From Pedobacter hiemivivus (GTDB lineage: Bacteria; Bacteroidota; Bacteroidia; Sphingobacteriales; Sphingobacteriaceae), in assembly GCF_004331685.1 (NCBI RefSeq), contig NZ_SJSM01000002.1, positions 1 through 64,000 on the forward strand: a stretch of DNA of 64,000 nt. Direction: 5' to 3'. The position numbers and the translations under genes are program-made. The notes below the pieces were generated by a model, which was not told the DNA's origin, did not search any database, and saw only the letters and a list, made by a program, of their open reading frames with translations. Each line of letters begins with the position of its first letter. The stretch's first letter is position 1. Shown here in pieces: positions 16,269 to 24,500 of the stretch.

Positions 16269-17887
16269 ACCGTTTTCAATATCATCAGGTTTATTGCATT
16301 AAGCGAATATCCGCTGATGTTATTCTGTGTCATGACTAATGACTGATCATAAAGAATAGGGACTATGTTTGCATATTCGACAATCATCCTATCCATTTTC
16401 TGGTATAACAAGTATCGCTTTTCGTTATTACTTACATAATAGCTTTCTTCAAACAGTCGGTCAAAATCATCGTTAAAATACCCCGTGTAGTTGGGGCCAT
16501 TGGGTACTTTGTTTTTGGAATAAAACATCGCCAGATAATTCTCTCCGTCCGGGTAATCGGCTATCCATGATCCTCTGAAAAAGTTGACTTCATTTTTAGA
16601 GATGAGGTCTCTTAAGCTGGCGCTAGGACTCACGTCTACTTTTACACGAATGCCAATGGCGCCCAATTCGCCTTGAATAAACTCAATTAGGTCTTTGTAA
16701 GTTGTAGAAGTGCTTAAGGTAATTTGGGGCATACCTTTTCCATCAGGGAAGCCTGCTTCTGCAAGTAATTCTGCTGCTCGCTGCGGATTATAATGATAGC
16801 CTTTAACGGCTGTGCTGTCGAAACCGGGCATTCCATGTGGGATAAAACCAGATGTAGCGGGCATACCAATGCTATTTCTTAAATATTTAATCAGCTTAGG
16901 TTTGTCAATTGCATAATTGATCGCCTGCCTTACTTTTTTAAATTTTAGAGGGGAGTTTTTTGCAATTGCTTTTGAGGTATCTACCAAAATACCTACATAT
17001 TCTGTACATAAGTAAGGTCCTTTTCTTAATTGAAATTTGCCTTTATATTTGCTCGTCATTTTGCCGCTTTTAGTCAGGATATCATCGCGGTAGCTGCCAT
17101 CTACCTTGTCAAAAAAGTCAAGCTCTTTTTTTATGAAATTCATGAAAGCACTTTGCTTATCGCTAATAAAGGTAACTTTTACAGCATCGAGATAGGGAAG
17201 TTGTTGGTTGCCTTCTTTTTCCCAATAGCGTTCATTTTTTAACATGACTAGTATTTCGTCTTCTTTCCAGTATTTAAATTTAAAAGGACCTGTGCCTATT
17301 GGGTGGCTTCTGAAATCTTTGCCGTAATGTTCTACAATTTCCCAGGGTACAACAGCGCAATACTGTGTGGTTAACAGATTGATGAAAGCAGGAAAGGGCT
17401 TGACGAGCTTTACCTGAAAAGTGCTGTCATTTAGTGCGATGAAGCTATTTTGGTCTTTTACTTTATCGCTAAAAATCCATCCTCCAGATGAGGCTACCTT
17501 CGGATCTATAAGTCGGTAAAAACTGTATATAAAATCTGTGGCTATTACCTTCCGGCCTTTTCCATTAAGGAAAATAGGGTCGTCGTGGAAGTAAACATCA
17601 TTGCGTAGGTTGAAGGTGTAGGTTAAGTGATCTTCGGAAATTTTCCAGGTTTTTGCAATGCAAGGTAGTGGAGTTAATGTGCTGTCTACCTGTACCAATC
17701 CATTAAAGATTTGATTGATCATCCAGGTGGCGTTTTGATTGCGGGCAAACGCGGGGTCGAGCGACGTGACATTTTGGTCAAGGTTCATATTAAACACCTT
17801 TTTATCCGTATCGGCTGATTTTTGCTTACAGGACAGCAGTGTTAAAATCAGCAAGGTATAAAAAATATTGTTTATCATACGGCACAT
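16256..17887 (-). CDS. Family 5 (OppA/DppA-type) peptide-binding lipoprotein
   Basis: From ATG 17887 the protein has 543 residues; MINN at 17878 is another possible start, and TTG 17914 is less likely. The signal ends in the lipobox LTLLSC. SBP_bac_5 motifs follow: LDPAFARNQNATWMINQIFNGLV, an IGTGPFKFKYW block, LPYLDAVKV, RQAINYAIDK and EYANIVPILYD near the end. Such proteins bind oligopeptides for an ABC importer, but no permease or ATPase genes adjoin. A decayed second copy lies at 5475-6545. Its nearness to the peptide exporter is suggestive but may be chance. Confidence 0.9.
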   Translation of the reverse strand: MCRMINNIFYTLLILTLLSCKQKSADTDKKVFNMNLDQNVTSLDPAFARNQNATWMINQIFNGLVQVDSTLTPLPCIAKTWKISEDHLTYTFNLRNDVYFHDDPIFLNGKGRKVIATDFIYSFYRLIDPKVASSGGWIFSDKVKDQNSFIALNDSTFQVKLVKPFPAFINLLTTQYCAVVPWEIVEHYGKDFRSHPIGTGPFKFKYWKEDEILVMLKNERYWEKEGNQQLPYLDAVKVTFISDKQSAFMNFIKKELDFFDKVDGSYRDDILTKSGKMTSKYKGKFQLRKGPYLCTEYVGILVDTSKAIAKNSPLKFKKVRQAINYAIDKPKLIKYLRNSIGMPATSGFIPHGMPGFDSTAVKGYHYNPQRAAELLAEAGFPDGKGMPQITLSTSTTYKDLIEFIQGELGAIGIRVKVDVSPSASLRDLISKNEVNFFRGSWIADYPDGENYLAMFYSKNKVPNGPNYTGYFNDDFDRLFEESYYVSNNEKRYLLYQKMDRMIVEYANIVPILYDQSLVMTQNNISGYSLNAINLMILKTVKKQ

Positions 17888-17901
17888 CGGTTCAGGAATA
17901 G

Positions 17902-17909
17902 TAATTTTG
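17902..17909 (+). promoter_or_regulatory. Candidate -7 box (TAATTTTG)
   Basis: TAATTTTG followed by CAC fits the Bacteroidetes TAnnTTTG element and sits 24 bases before the ATG of the gene at 17933. No good TTG was seen at -33, so the site is tentative. Confidence 0.4.
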
Positions 17910-17932
17910 CACAAAGTAATAAATATATCGAT

Positions 17933-18391
17933 ATGTCTTTTTTAAATGCGGTTATAAATAAGGTTAAAGATGAAGCCTTGCGCGAGCAGCTTCAGGAACG
18001 CGTAGATTTAATCCAGCATAAAATAAAGTTTATGGATAAGGTTCCGGTTGCTTGTCTGGATACAAATAACCAGTTAAATTATGGTTTAGAGGAAGTGATT
18101 TTAGCTGCGGGTGGTATGTATCAGGATTTCATCAACACAGCTAAAGTGGTTATTTATATGGAAAAAGGGACCACTATGCTGGAGCTGATGGGCCTTGTTC
18201 CGCCATTATTGGATAATAGCTGGCCTGCTGTTGAATACAATCGAGTCTATTTAATGAATGGACAGGATTTAGAGATGGATGATGCTGAAGATCTGGTTAC
18301 TGCTCTTGAGGATATCGCCGAAATGCTTTATCCTGGATTCTTTGTTTTTGGAAATGAAGGGATTGATTGGTTGAGCTTTAAAACGCAATAA
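17933..18391 (+). CDS. Short protein resembling cobalamin/siderophore binding-protein C-terminal lobe
   Basis: The 152-residue product has no signal peptide. An N-terminal helix (about 5-35) leads into VACLDTNNQLNYGLEEVILAAGG. This recalls the start of the second lobe of BtuF/FhuD-type helical-backbone metal receptors, where a similar PxVACI...ElvelaGG pattern occurs. The remaining segments (AKVVIYMEKGTTM, YNRVYLMNGQDL, AEMLYPGFF) also fit that lobe. The family normally has two lobes and a signal, so this is a single-lobe cytosolic relative of unknown function. Its 3' end overlaps the convergent FMN reductase gene by 14 bases. Confidence 0.45.
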   Translation: MSFLNAVINKVKDEALREQLQERVDLIQHKIKFMDKVPVACLDTNNQLNYGLEEVILAAGGMYQDFINTAKVVIYMEKGTTMLELMGLVPPLLDNSWPAVEYNRVYLMNGQDLEMDDAEDLVTALEDIAEMLYPGFFVFGNEGIDWLSFKTQ

Positions 18392-18899
18392 ATTTATCCA
18401 TTTGCTGACCTGTAAATTTTAAGGTATCTTCTTTAAACAGATCGCCATTTTCGTCTAGTTCGATCTTAATCGCAGAAATGTGGATCCTTAATGGGAGCAC
18501 ATGAAGGTGTAGGTAGCTACAAACTCCTCCAAAGTGATCTATTCCTCTAATGTTTCCGTATTTTCCTGAAGATACGCCTACCAGAGCGGCTTTTTTATCG
18601 TAAAAACTTTCAGGGAAATTGCAGGCATCAATAAATGCTTTTAGTACGCCAGGGAAGCTGCCATTGTATTCGGGGATGATAAAAAGAAACTTACTGGTTG
18701 CGGCAATCATTTGTTGAATGGGCTCAAATTCTGGACTCCTTTTTCCGTAAAGGTCAGAGGCTATGAGTGTTTCGGGAAGATCCTCCAGGTTAAACAGGTT
18801 AGTTTGTAATCCTTTTTCTGCTAATGTTTTCTGGTAATATTTTGCGATTTTTAGTGTATTACTTGCAGGTCTGTTTGTTCCTGATATGATGGTTATCAT
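18378..18899 (-). CDS. NADPH-dependent FMN reductase family protein
   Basis: The 173-residue flavodoxin-like protein starts MITIISGTNRPASNT, where the SGTxRxxSxT loop binds FMN phosphate. It carries IIPEYNGSFPGVLKAFID, the second FMN loop of this family, and GVSSGKYGNIRG. Members reduce FMN, quinones, azo dyes or chromate using NAD(P)H in the cytosol. It is divergently placed from parA, with 182 bases between the two starts. Confidence 0.85.
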   Translation of the reverse strand: MITIISGTNRPASNTLKIAKYYQKTLAEKGLQTNLFNLEDLPETLIASDLYGKRSPEFEPIQQMIAATSKFLFIIPEYNGSFPGVLKAFIDACNFPESFYDKKAALVGVSSGKYGNIRGIDHFGGVCSYLHLHVLPLRIHISAIKIELDENGDLFKEDTLKFTGQQMDKFIAF

Positions 18900-19081
18900 G
18901 CGAAAATTGTTAATAAGATGTGTAAAACACTTGCTGCATTAATGCTAGTTTTGCCATTTAGTTTGTATCTTAGCTAATCGTTAAAATATGCCTAAAACAA
19001 TACAAAAATAGCATTTTTTATAGATTTACTTCAATGTAAATTAAGCCTTAAGTAAATAATTGGTAATTATTAAAAAGATAA

Positions 19082-19885
19082 ATGAGTAAAATTATTGCAT
19101 TGGCAAATCAAAAAGGTGGTGTAGGTAAAACGACTTCATCTATAAACTTAGCAGCAAGTTTAGCCGTACTGGAATACAGGACTTTATTGGTCGACGCAGA
19201 CCCTCAGGCCAACTCTACCTCCGGTATTGGTTTTGATCCAAGAAATATCAAAAATAGCATCTACGAATGTATCATCAATGATATAGAACCGATGGATGCG
19301 ATACAAAAAACAGAAACGCCAAATTTGGATCTGTTGCCAGCGCATATCGACCTGGTTGGTGCCGAGATCGAGATGATCAACCTCAATAACAGGGAGTATA
19401 AAATGAAAGCTGTTATGGAGAAGATCAGAGATCAGTACGATTTTATTATCGTTGATTGTTCTCCCTCGCTAGGTTTAATTACCATCAATGCACTTACAGC
19501 AGCGGATTCTGTAATTATCCCTGTTCAATGTGAATATTTTGCATTGGAAGGTTTAGGTAAATTGCTAAACACAATTAAAATTGTACAAAATCGTTTAAAT
19601 CCTGAATTGGAAATTGAAGGTATTTTGTTGACAATGTATGATGTGCGTTTGCGTTTATCGAACCAGGTGGTTGAAGAAGTAAAAACGCACTTTCAAGAGC
19701 TTGTTTTTGAAACGATCATTCAAAGAAATACCCGCTTAAGTGAGGCCCCAAGTTATGGTGTATCTGTAATTATGCACGATGCAAACTGTAAAGGAGCTAT
19801 CAATTATCTGAACCTGGCACGTGAGATCGTCCGTAAAAACGGATTGGTTAAGGAAGTGCAGGATGTAAATACGGCAACTATATAA
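19082..19885 (+). CDS. parA: Chromosome partitioning ATPase ParA (Soj)
   Basis: The 267-residue protein begins with the deviant Walker A motif KGGVGKTTS (residues 11-19). It has VDADPQANSTSG, a Walker B-type FIIVDCSPSLG and the conserved QCEYFALEGL. These define chromosomal ParA/Soj, which moves origins on the nucleoid together with ParB. parB follows 10 bases later. A TAGTTTTG box at 18946-18953 may belong to its promoter, but no matching -33 element was seen. Confidence 0.96.
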   Translation: MSKIIALANQKGGVGKTTSSINLAASLAVLEYRTLLVDADPQANSTSGIGFDPRNIKNSIYECIINDIEPMDAIQKTETPNLDLLPAHIDLVGAEIEMINLNNREYKMKAVMEKIRDQYDFIIVDCSPSLGLITINALTAADSVIIPVQCEYFALEGLGKLLNTIKIVQNRLNPELEIEGILLTMYDVRLRLSNQVVEEVKTHFQELVFETIIQRNTRLSEAPSYGVSVIMHDANCKGAINYLNLAREIVRKNGLVKEVQDVNTATI

Positions 19886-19895
19886 TTATTTTTTA

Positions 19896-20819
19896 ATGAC
19901 ATCTTTTCAGCGAAAAACAGGTTTAGGCAGAGGATTAAGTGCGCTTTTGGATGATAGCGATTCCGTTAATCCGCCTAAAAGCGAGGTTAACCCGGTTAGT
20001 GAAACCAGGCAGGAAAGCCACCAAAACAACAATAGTATCGGACTGATCAATATCAGTGCTATAGAGACCAATCCGTACCAGCCGCGTACCGAATTTGATC
20101 AGGTGGCTTTAAACGAGTTGGCCGAATCTATTCGGGTGCAGGGGCTTATTCAGCCGATTACGGTTAGAAAACAAGGCGAAAATCAATATCAACTTATATC
20201 TGGAGAACGTAGGTTAAGAGCTTGTAAGCTTGCTGGACTTACCCAGATTCCTGCTTACGTGCGTAGTGCCAATGATCAGCAGATGCTGGAAATGGCGCTT
20301 ATTGAAAACATACAACGTGAAAACCTGAATGCTATTGAGGTAGCACTTAGTTTTCAGCGTATGCTGGATGAATGTAACTTAAAACAGGAGCAGCTTGGTG
20401 AGCGTGTAGGTAAAAACCGGACTACGGTAACCAATTATCTGCGTTTGCTGAAATTACCTCCGGTTATTCAGATTTCTATTCGTGATCAGAAAATATCTAT
20501 GGGTCATGCGCGTGCGCTGATCAATGTAGATTCTGAAGAAAAACAACTTTTTATCCATCAGGAAATTATTGATAAAGGCCTTTCTGTTAGGAAAGTGGAA
20601 GAATTGGTTAGAAGCATCAACAGTGTTGAGGTGAAACCTAAGTTTCAGCTGAAATCCAAAGCAGTGCCTTTTGAATATCAAAAATTACAGAAGGACCTGG
20701 CCTCTAAATTTGCGACCAAAGTGAAGCTTAAAGTAGGGGATAATGGTAAAGGCGCTATTGAGATTCCATTCATGTCTGATGACGATTTAAACAGGATCCT
20801 AGAGTTATTAGATTGGTAA
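19896..20819 (+). CDS. parB: Chromosome partitioning protein ParB
   Basis: The 307-residue protein has the N-terminal KTGLGRGLSALL box that stimulates ParA, then TNPYQPRTEFD, the CTP-binding LISGERRLRA motif and MALIENIQREN. The HTH region follows (LGERVGKNRTTVTNYLRLLKLP), and a C-terminal dimerisation domain. It binds parS sites near the replication origin and slides as a CTP clamp. No parS-like palindrome was recognised in this window. It overlaps the next gene by one base (TAATG). Confidence 0.96.
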   Translation: MTSFQRKTGLGRGLSALLDDSDSVNPPKSEVNPVSETRQESHQNNNSIGLINISAIETNPYQPRTEFDQVALNELAESIRVQGLIQPITVRKQGENQYQLISGERRLRACKLAGLTQIPAYVRSANDQQMLEMALIENIQRENLNAIEVALSFQRMLDECNLKQEQLGERVGKNRTTVTNYLRLLKLPPVIQISIRDQKISMGHARALINVDSEEKQLFIHQEIIDKGLSVRKVEELVRSINSVEVKPKFQLKSKAVPFEYQKLQKDLASKFATKVKLKVGDNGKGAIEIPFMSDDDLNRILELLDW

Positions 20820-21439
20820 TGCATAAAATTTTGCTGTTATCGGTCTTCTTGTTTTTTGCTGCTTTTGCTGCAAGAGCCCAACAAAAACTGACCAGTAAGA
20901 AGGATAGCGCCACGTTGGAAGTTACAACAACTGATACCGTAAAACCTTATGTAAATGTGGGTAAAATTGCCGGACGAAGAGCCGCTATCCGATCGGCTAT
21001 GTTGCCAGGTTTGGGGCAAATCCGAAACGGACTTAACATTTACAGAGGTCTAAAAGTTGCAGGTATTTATACCGGTGCAACTTTGCTTACGATTTCCTAT
21101 ATGGATAATACTAAGCAATACAACATATTTGCTGATGAATTGGAGTATCGGGCTACACATGGAGATAAATCTCCAGAAGGAAGTCCTTATGCAAATTCTC
21201 CAACCGATCGCTTAATTTTAGCAAAGGACACTTATCGAAGAAACAAGCAAGTGATCATTTTCTCTTATGTAGGCTTATACTTATTGAATATTGTAGAAGC
21301 TTACATTGATGCACGTTTGGCTAATTTTGACGTAGGCGATGTAGCGCGTATAAAAATTAGGCCCGATTTGATGAACTCAAATCAGATGTATGGCTTCAAT
21401 AGCTTTGCGCCGGGAATGAAAATCGCAATTACCTTTTAA
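20819..21439 (+). CDS. DUF5683 domain protein
   Basis: The start is ATG 20819 within TAATG at the end of parB; a TTG at 20813 is less likely. The 206-residue product has a signal-like segment (LLLSVFLFFAAFAARAQ). It then has the block RRAAIRSAMLPGLGQIRNG, typical of DUF5683, and two hydrophobic stretches (GIYTGATLLTISYM and VIIFSYVGLYLLNIVEAYID). It is probably an envelope protein. Its function is unknown, and it often sits between parB and dapB in Bacteroidetes. Confidence 0.8.
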   Translation: MHKILLLSVFLFFAAFAARAQQKLTSKKDSATLEVTTTDTVKPYVNVGKIAGRRAAIRSAMLPGLGQIRNGLNIYRGLKVAGIYTGATLLTISYMDNTKQYNIFADELEYRATHGDKSPEGSPYANSPTDRLILAKDTYRRNKQVIIFSYVGLYLLNIVEAYIDARLANFDVGDVARIKIRPDLMNSNQMYGFNSFAPGMKIAITF

Positions 21440-21466
21440 GTAGAATAAAAAAGAAATATAAACTAA

Positions 21467-22207
21467 ATGAAAATAGCTTTACTTGGTTACGGAAAAATGG
21501 GGCAAATCATTGAAAGGTTTGCTTTAGAAAGAGGCCATGAGATTGTCCTGAAGATCAGTATTGACAACACGGAAGATTTAACTACTGCTAACTTGTCAAA
21601 GGCTGATGTAGCTATAGACTTTAGTGCTCCTGCTGCTGCACTCAGCAACATTCATGCTTGTTTTGATGCCAATTTACCAGTAGTGGTTGGTACTACAGGA
21701 TGGTATGGTGAATTGCAGGAAGTGAAAAATGAATGTTTGAGTCGTAACAATACCTTACTTTACGGGTCAAACTTTAGTATAGGGGTGAATTTGTTTTTTC
21801 ATATCAGTAAAGTGATGGCAAAGCTGATGAATGATTATCCTGCTTACGAAGTTCAGGTAGAGGAAATTCATCATACACAGAAATTAGATTCTCCAAGTGG
21901 TACAGCAATGACACTTGCTGAAGATATCATTGAGCAGATGGACCGCAAATCTGAGTGGGTAAATGAAGAGGTAGGTACTCCATTTGATGATGTGGTTAAG
22001 AAAAATCAGCTGTTGATTGAATCCCACAGAATTGAAAATGTGCCGGGTACCCATACTGTGCTGTACAGTTCGGAAGTAGATGAAATTGAATTAAAACATA
22101 CTGCCCATAACCGTTCCGGCTTTGCGCTTGGAGCAGTAGTGGCGGCAGAGTGGTTACAAAATAAACAGGGCTTTTATAATATAGCCGATATATTTAATTT
22201 TAAATAA
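21467..22207 (+). CDS. dapB: 4-hydroxy-tetrahydrodipicolinate reductase
   Basis: This 246-residue enzyme reduces 4-hydroxy-tetrahydrodipicolinate in the diaminopimelate/lysine pathway with NAD(P)H. It shows the nucleotide-binding GYGKMGQ (residues 7-13), VVVGTTGWY, the EEIHHTQKLDSPSGTA motif (His135/His136 catalytic region, Lys139) and a C-terminal HTAHNRSGFALGAV. It is slightly shorter than the E. coli protein, as is usual in Bacteroidetes. It is followed six bases later by lepB. Confidence 0.95.
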   Translation: MKIALLGYGKMGQIIERFALERGHEIVLKISIDNTEDLTTANLSKADVAIDFSAPAAALSNIHACFDANLPVVVGTTGWYGELQEVKNECLSRNNTLLYGSNFSIGVNLFFHISKVMAKLMNDYPAYEVQVEEIHHTQKLDSPSGTAMTLAEDIIEQMDRKSEWVNEEVGTPFDDVVKKNQLLIESHRIENVPGTHTVLYSSEVDEIELKHTAHNRSGFALGAVVAAEWLQNKQGFYNIADIFNFK

Positions 22208-22213
22208 CAATAT

Positions 22214-23413
22214 ATGAGTTGGAAATTCTGGCAAAAAAGTAAAGACGATAAGCCAAAGAAGAAAAAAACAAAAACCCGTGAATGGGTAGATGCTATCGTT
22301 TTTGCGGTGGTTGCTGCGACTATCATCAGGGTGTTCTTTATCGAGGCTTATACGATACCGACTGCCTCTATGGAAAGGTCTTTGCTGGTTGGCGACTTTT
22401 TATTTGTTAGTAAAGTTAATTATGGAGCAAGGGTACCTATGACTCCAATTGCATTCCCTTTTGCCCACCATACAATGCCAATAACTGGTACTAAAGCTTA
22501 TTGGGATGGTGTACAATGGAAGTTTCACAGATTACCAGGTTTATCAGATATTAAAAGAAATGATGTTGTGGTTTTTAACTATCCACAAGGTGATACTGTA
22601 GCGCTGGAGCAGCAGGATGTTGATTATTACCAGATGGTAAGATCTGAAGGATGGGCAGCAATTAATAGTCGCTATACCATTGTAAGCAGACCTGTTGATA
22701 AAAGAGAAAATTATATCAAACGTTGTATTGCTATAGCAGGTGATACCATAAGCATGGCCAATGGGTTGGTAAGTGTTAATGGAAAAGCTGAACCATTAAA
22801 AAATACTGGTGAGATTAGCTATGAGGTGGTATTTAAAACTCCAGATGTGAATCCTTCAGTTTTTGAAGATTTAGGATTTAACATTTCGGATGATATCAGA
22901 AGCACCATGACGCCTAATGTATATACATTTAATGGAACTGCGGAGATGATGGCCGATGTGAAAAAATTGGACTTCGTGCAATCTGTAAAAGTATTTACTG
23001 CCCCTCCTCATGAGCGTGAAGGTGATATTTTCCCGTTTGACCGTAATAGAGATTGGAATGTAGATAACTTTGGGCCTATCATTATTCCTAAAAAAGGATG
23101 GACGGTTAAATTAGACAGTGTTACTATGCCACTTTATGAAAGAAGCATTCGTATTTATGAAGGCAATAAGCTGGAAAAATCAGCTACTGGTTGGCTGATA
23201 AATGGTAAAGCTGCAGATAGCTATACCTTTAAAATGAATTACTACTGGATGATGGGTGATAACAGACACAGATCTGCAGATTCTCGTTATTGGGGTTTTG
23301 TTCCTGAGGATCATATCGTAGGAAAAGCATTGTTTATATGGATGAGTTACGATACCAATGGTTCGTTCTTCAGCAAAATCAGATGGAGTAGATTGTTAAG
23401 AGGCATTCATTAA
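22214..23413 (+). CDS. lepB: Signal peptidase I
   Basis: The 399-residue protein has one membrane helix (about 27-43) and the S26 catalytic dyad Ser52 (PTASMERSL) and Lys169 (NYIKRCIAIAGD). The box GDNRHRSADSRYWGFVPEDHIVG closes the active site. It cleaves signal peptides of exported proteins at the outer face of the inner membrane. A long insertion between the two catalytic blocks and another after them make it longer than proteobacterial LepB, as is common in Bacteroidetes. It overlaps the convergent Ldh gene by four bases. Confidence 0.95.
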   Translation: MSWKFWQKSKDDKPKKKKTKTREWVDAIVFAVVAATIIRVFFIEAYTIPTASMERSLLVGDFLFVSKVNYGARVPMTPIAFPFAHHTMPITGTKAYWDGVQWKFHRLPGLSDIKRNDVVVFNYPQGDTVALEQQDVDYYQMVRSEGWAAINSRYTIVSRPVDKRENYIKRCIAIAGDTISMANGLVSVNGKAEPLKNTGEISYEVVFKTPDVNPSVFEDLGFNISDDIRSTMTPNVYTFNGTAEMMADVKKLDFVQSVKVFTAPPHEREGDIFPFDRNRDWNVDNFGPIIIPKKGWTVKLDSVTMPLYERSIRIYEGNKLEKSATGWLINGKAADSYTFKMNYYWMMGDNRHRSADSRYWGFVPEDHIVGKALFIWMSYDTNGSFFSKIRWSRLLRGIH

Positions 23414-24495
23414 GATAAACCAGCTATTCCTAATTTAAGGGCTAGCTCATTCAAATCATTCACAACGGCATCTATTAAAGGGATGCCGTTTTTTTTGCGC
23501 TCATTTTCAAAGGCATACTCGGGTTCTCCGGGAATGATTACTTTCTTTTCAGGATCGATGGTTTTAGCACTTTTAAAACGTGTGATCCAGTTGTCAAGAT
23601 GGTCTTTAAAGTCTTGTGCCGGACGGAAACCGTCAACGCGCATTGCACCAAAGAAATGACCGATACCTTCGCCTACAGGATCTGTTGGTGGCTCCAGGAA
23701 AGCAACAAAAGGAGGGACCCATGGTCCGTAATTAGCACCAGAGAGCACAGCTGATAGAATGTCAACTGTAGCACCTAATCCATAACCTTTGTGGCTCCCG
23801 TGGTCTTTATCGCTTCCCAAGGGCAATAATGAACCGCCTTCTTTTAGCTGATGTGGGTTTATAGATGTTTGTCCTTCCTTATCTTGTACCCATCCTTCAG
23901 GGATAGGCTGATTAGCTCTTTGCGCAATTTCCAACTTACCGTTTGCTGCGGCAGCGGTTGCCATATCTACCACTACCGGTGGATATTTGCCAGCAGGGAA
24001 AGCATAACACATCGGATTGGTGCCTAATAACCTTTCATTGGCATACGTAGGTGCTACCAATGGACTTGCATTGGTCATGCTGATTCCTATCATATCTTGC
24101 TCAACGGCCATTAGTGCATGGTAACCTGCTATTCCAAAATGATTGGAGTTTTTTACTGCAACCCAGCCACTACCATAGGTTTTTGCCTTCTCTATTGCAA
24201 TTTTCATGGCAAAAGGAGCGACCACTAAACCTAGTCCTCCGTCACCGTCTACAGTAGCTGTCGTAGCGGTTTCGTGGACTACCTTTACCATAGGAGTAGC
24301 ATTGATTCGTTTCTTCTCCCAGAGTCTCACATAGCCGCTTAAACGAGCTACTCCATGAGAGTCAATACCTCTTAAATCTGAGCGTAATAAAACATCTGCG
24401 GCAAGCTTTGCATCGACTTCCGGACATCCCATAGTTAAAAAGACATTTTCGGTAAAACGACGCAGGTTATTTTCGGTAAAAGTGTAAAATTTCAT
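23410..24495 (-). CDS. Malate/L-lactate dehydrogenase (Ldh) family oxidoreductase
   Basis: The 361-residue protein carries the Ldh_2 family marks SDLRGIDSHGVARL (with catalytic His), NSNHFGIAGYHAL, MTNASPLVAP, LGTNPMCYAFPAG and DKDHGSHKGYGLG. Relatives use NAD(P) to oxidise malate, lactate, ureidoglycolate or similar 2-hydroxyacids, so the exact substrate cannot be read. It lies five bases downstream of bshC on the same strand and is probably co-transcribed. Confidence 0.88.
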   Translation of the reverse strand: MKFYTFTENNLRRFTENVFLTMGCPEVDAKLAADVLLRSDLRGIDSHGVARLSGYVRLWEKKRINATPMVKVVHETATTATVDGDGGLGLVVAPFAMKIAIEKAKTYGSGWVAVKNSNHFGIAGYHALMAVEQDMIGISMTNASPLVAPTYANERLLGTNPMCYAFPAGKYPPVVVDMATAAAANGKLEIAQRANQPIPEGWVQDKEGQTSINPHQLKEGGSLLPLGSDKDHGSHKGYGLGATVDILSAVLSGANYGPWVPPFVAFLEPPTDPVGEGIGHFFGAMRVDGFRPAQDFKDHLDNWITRFKSAKTIDPEKKVIIPGEPEYAFENERKKNGIPLIDAVVNDLNELALKLGIAGLS

Positions 24496-24500
24496 GGTAA

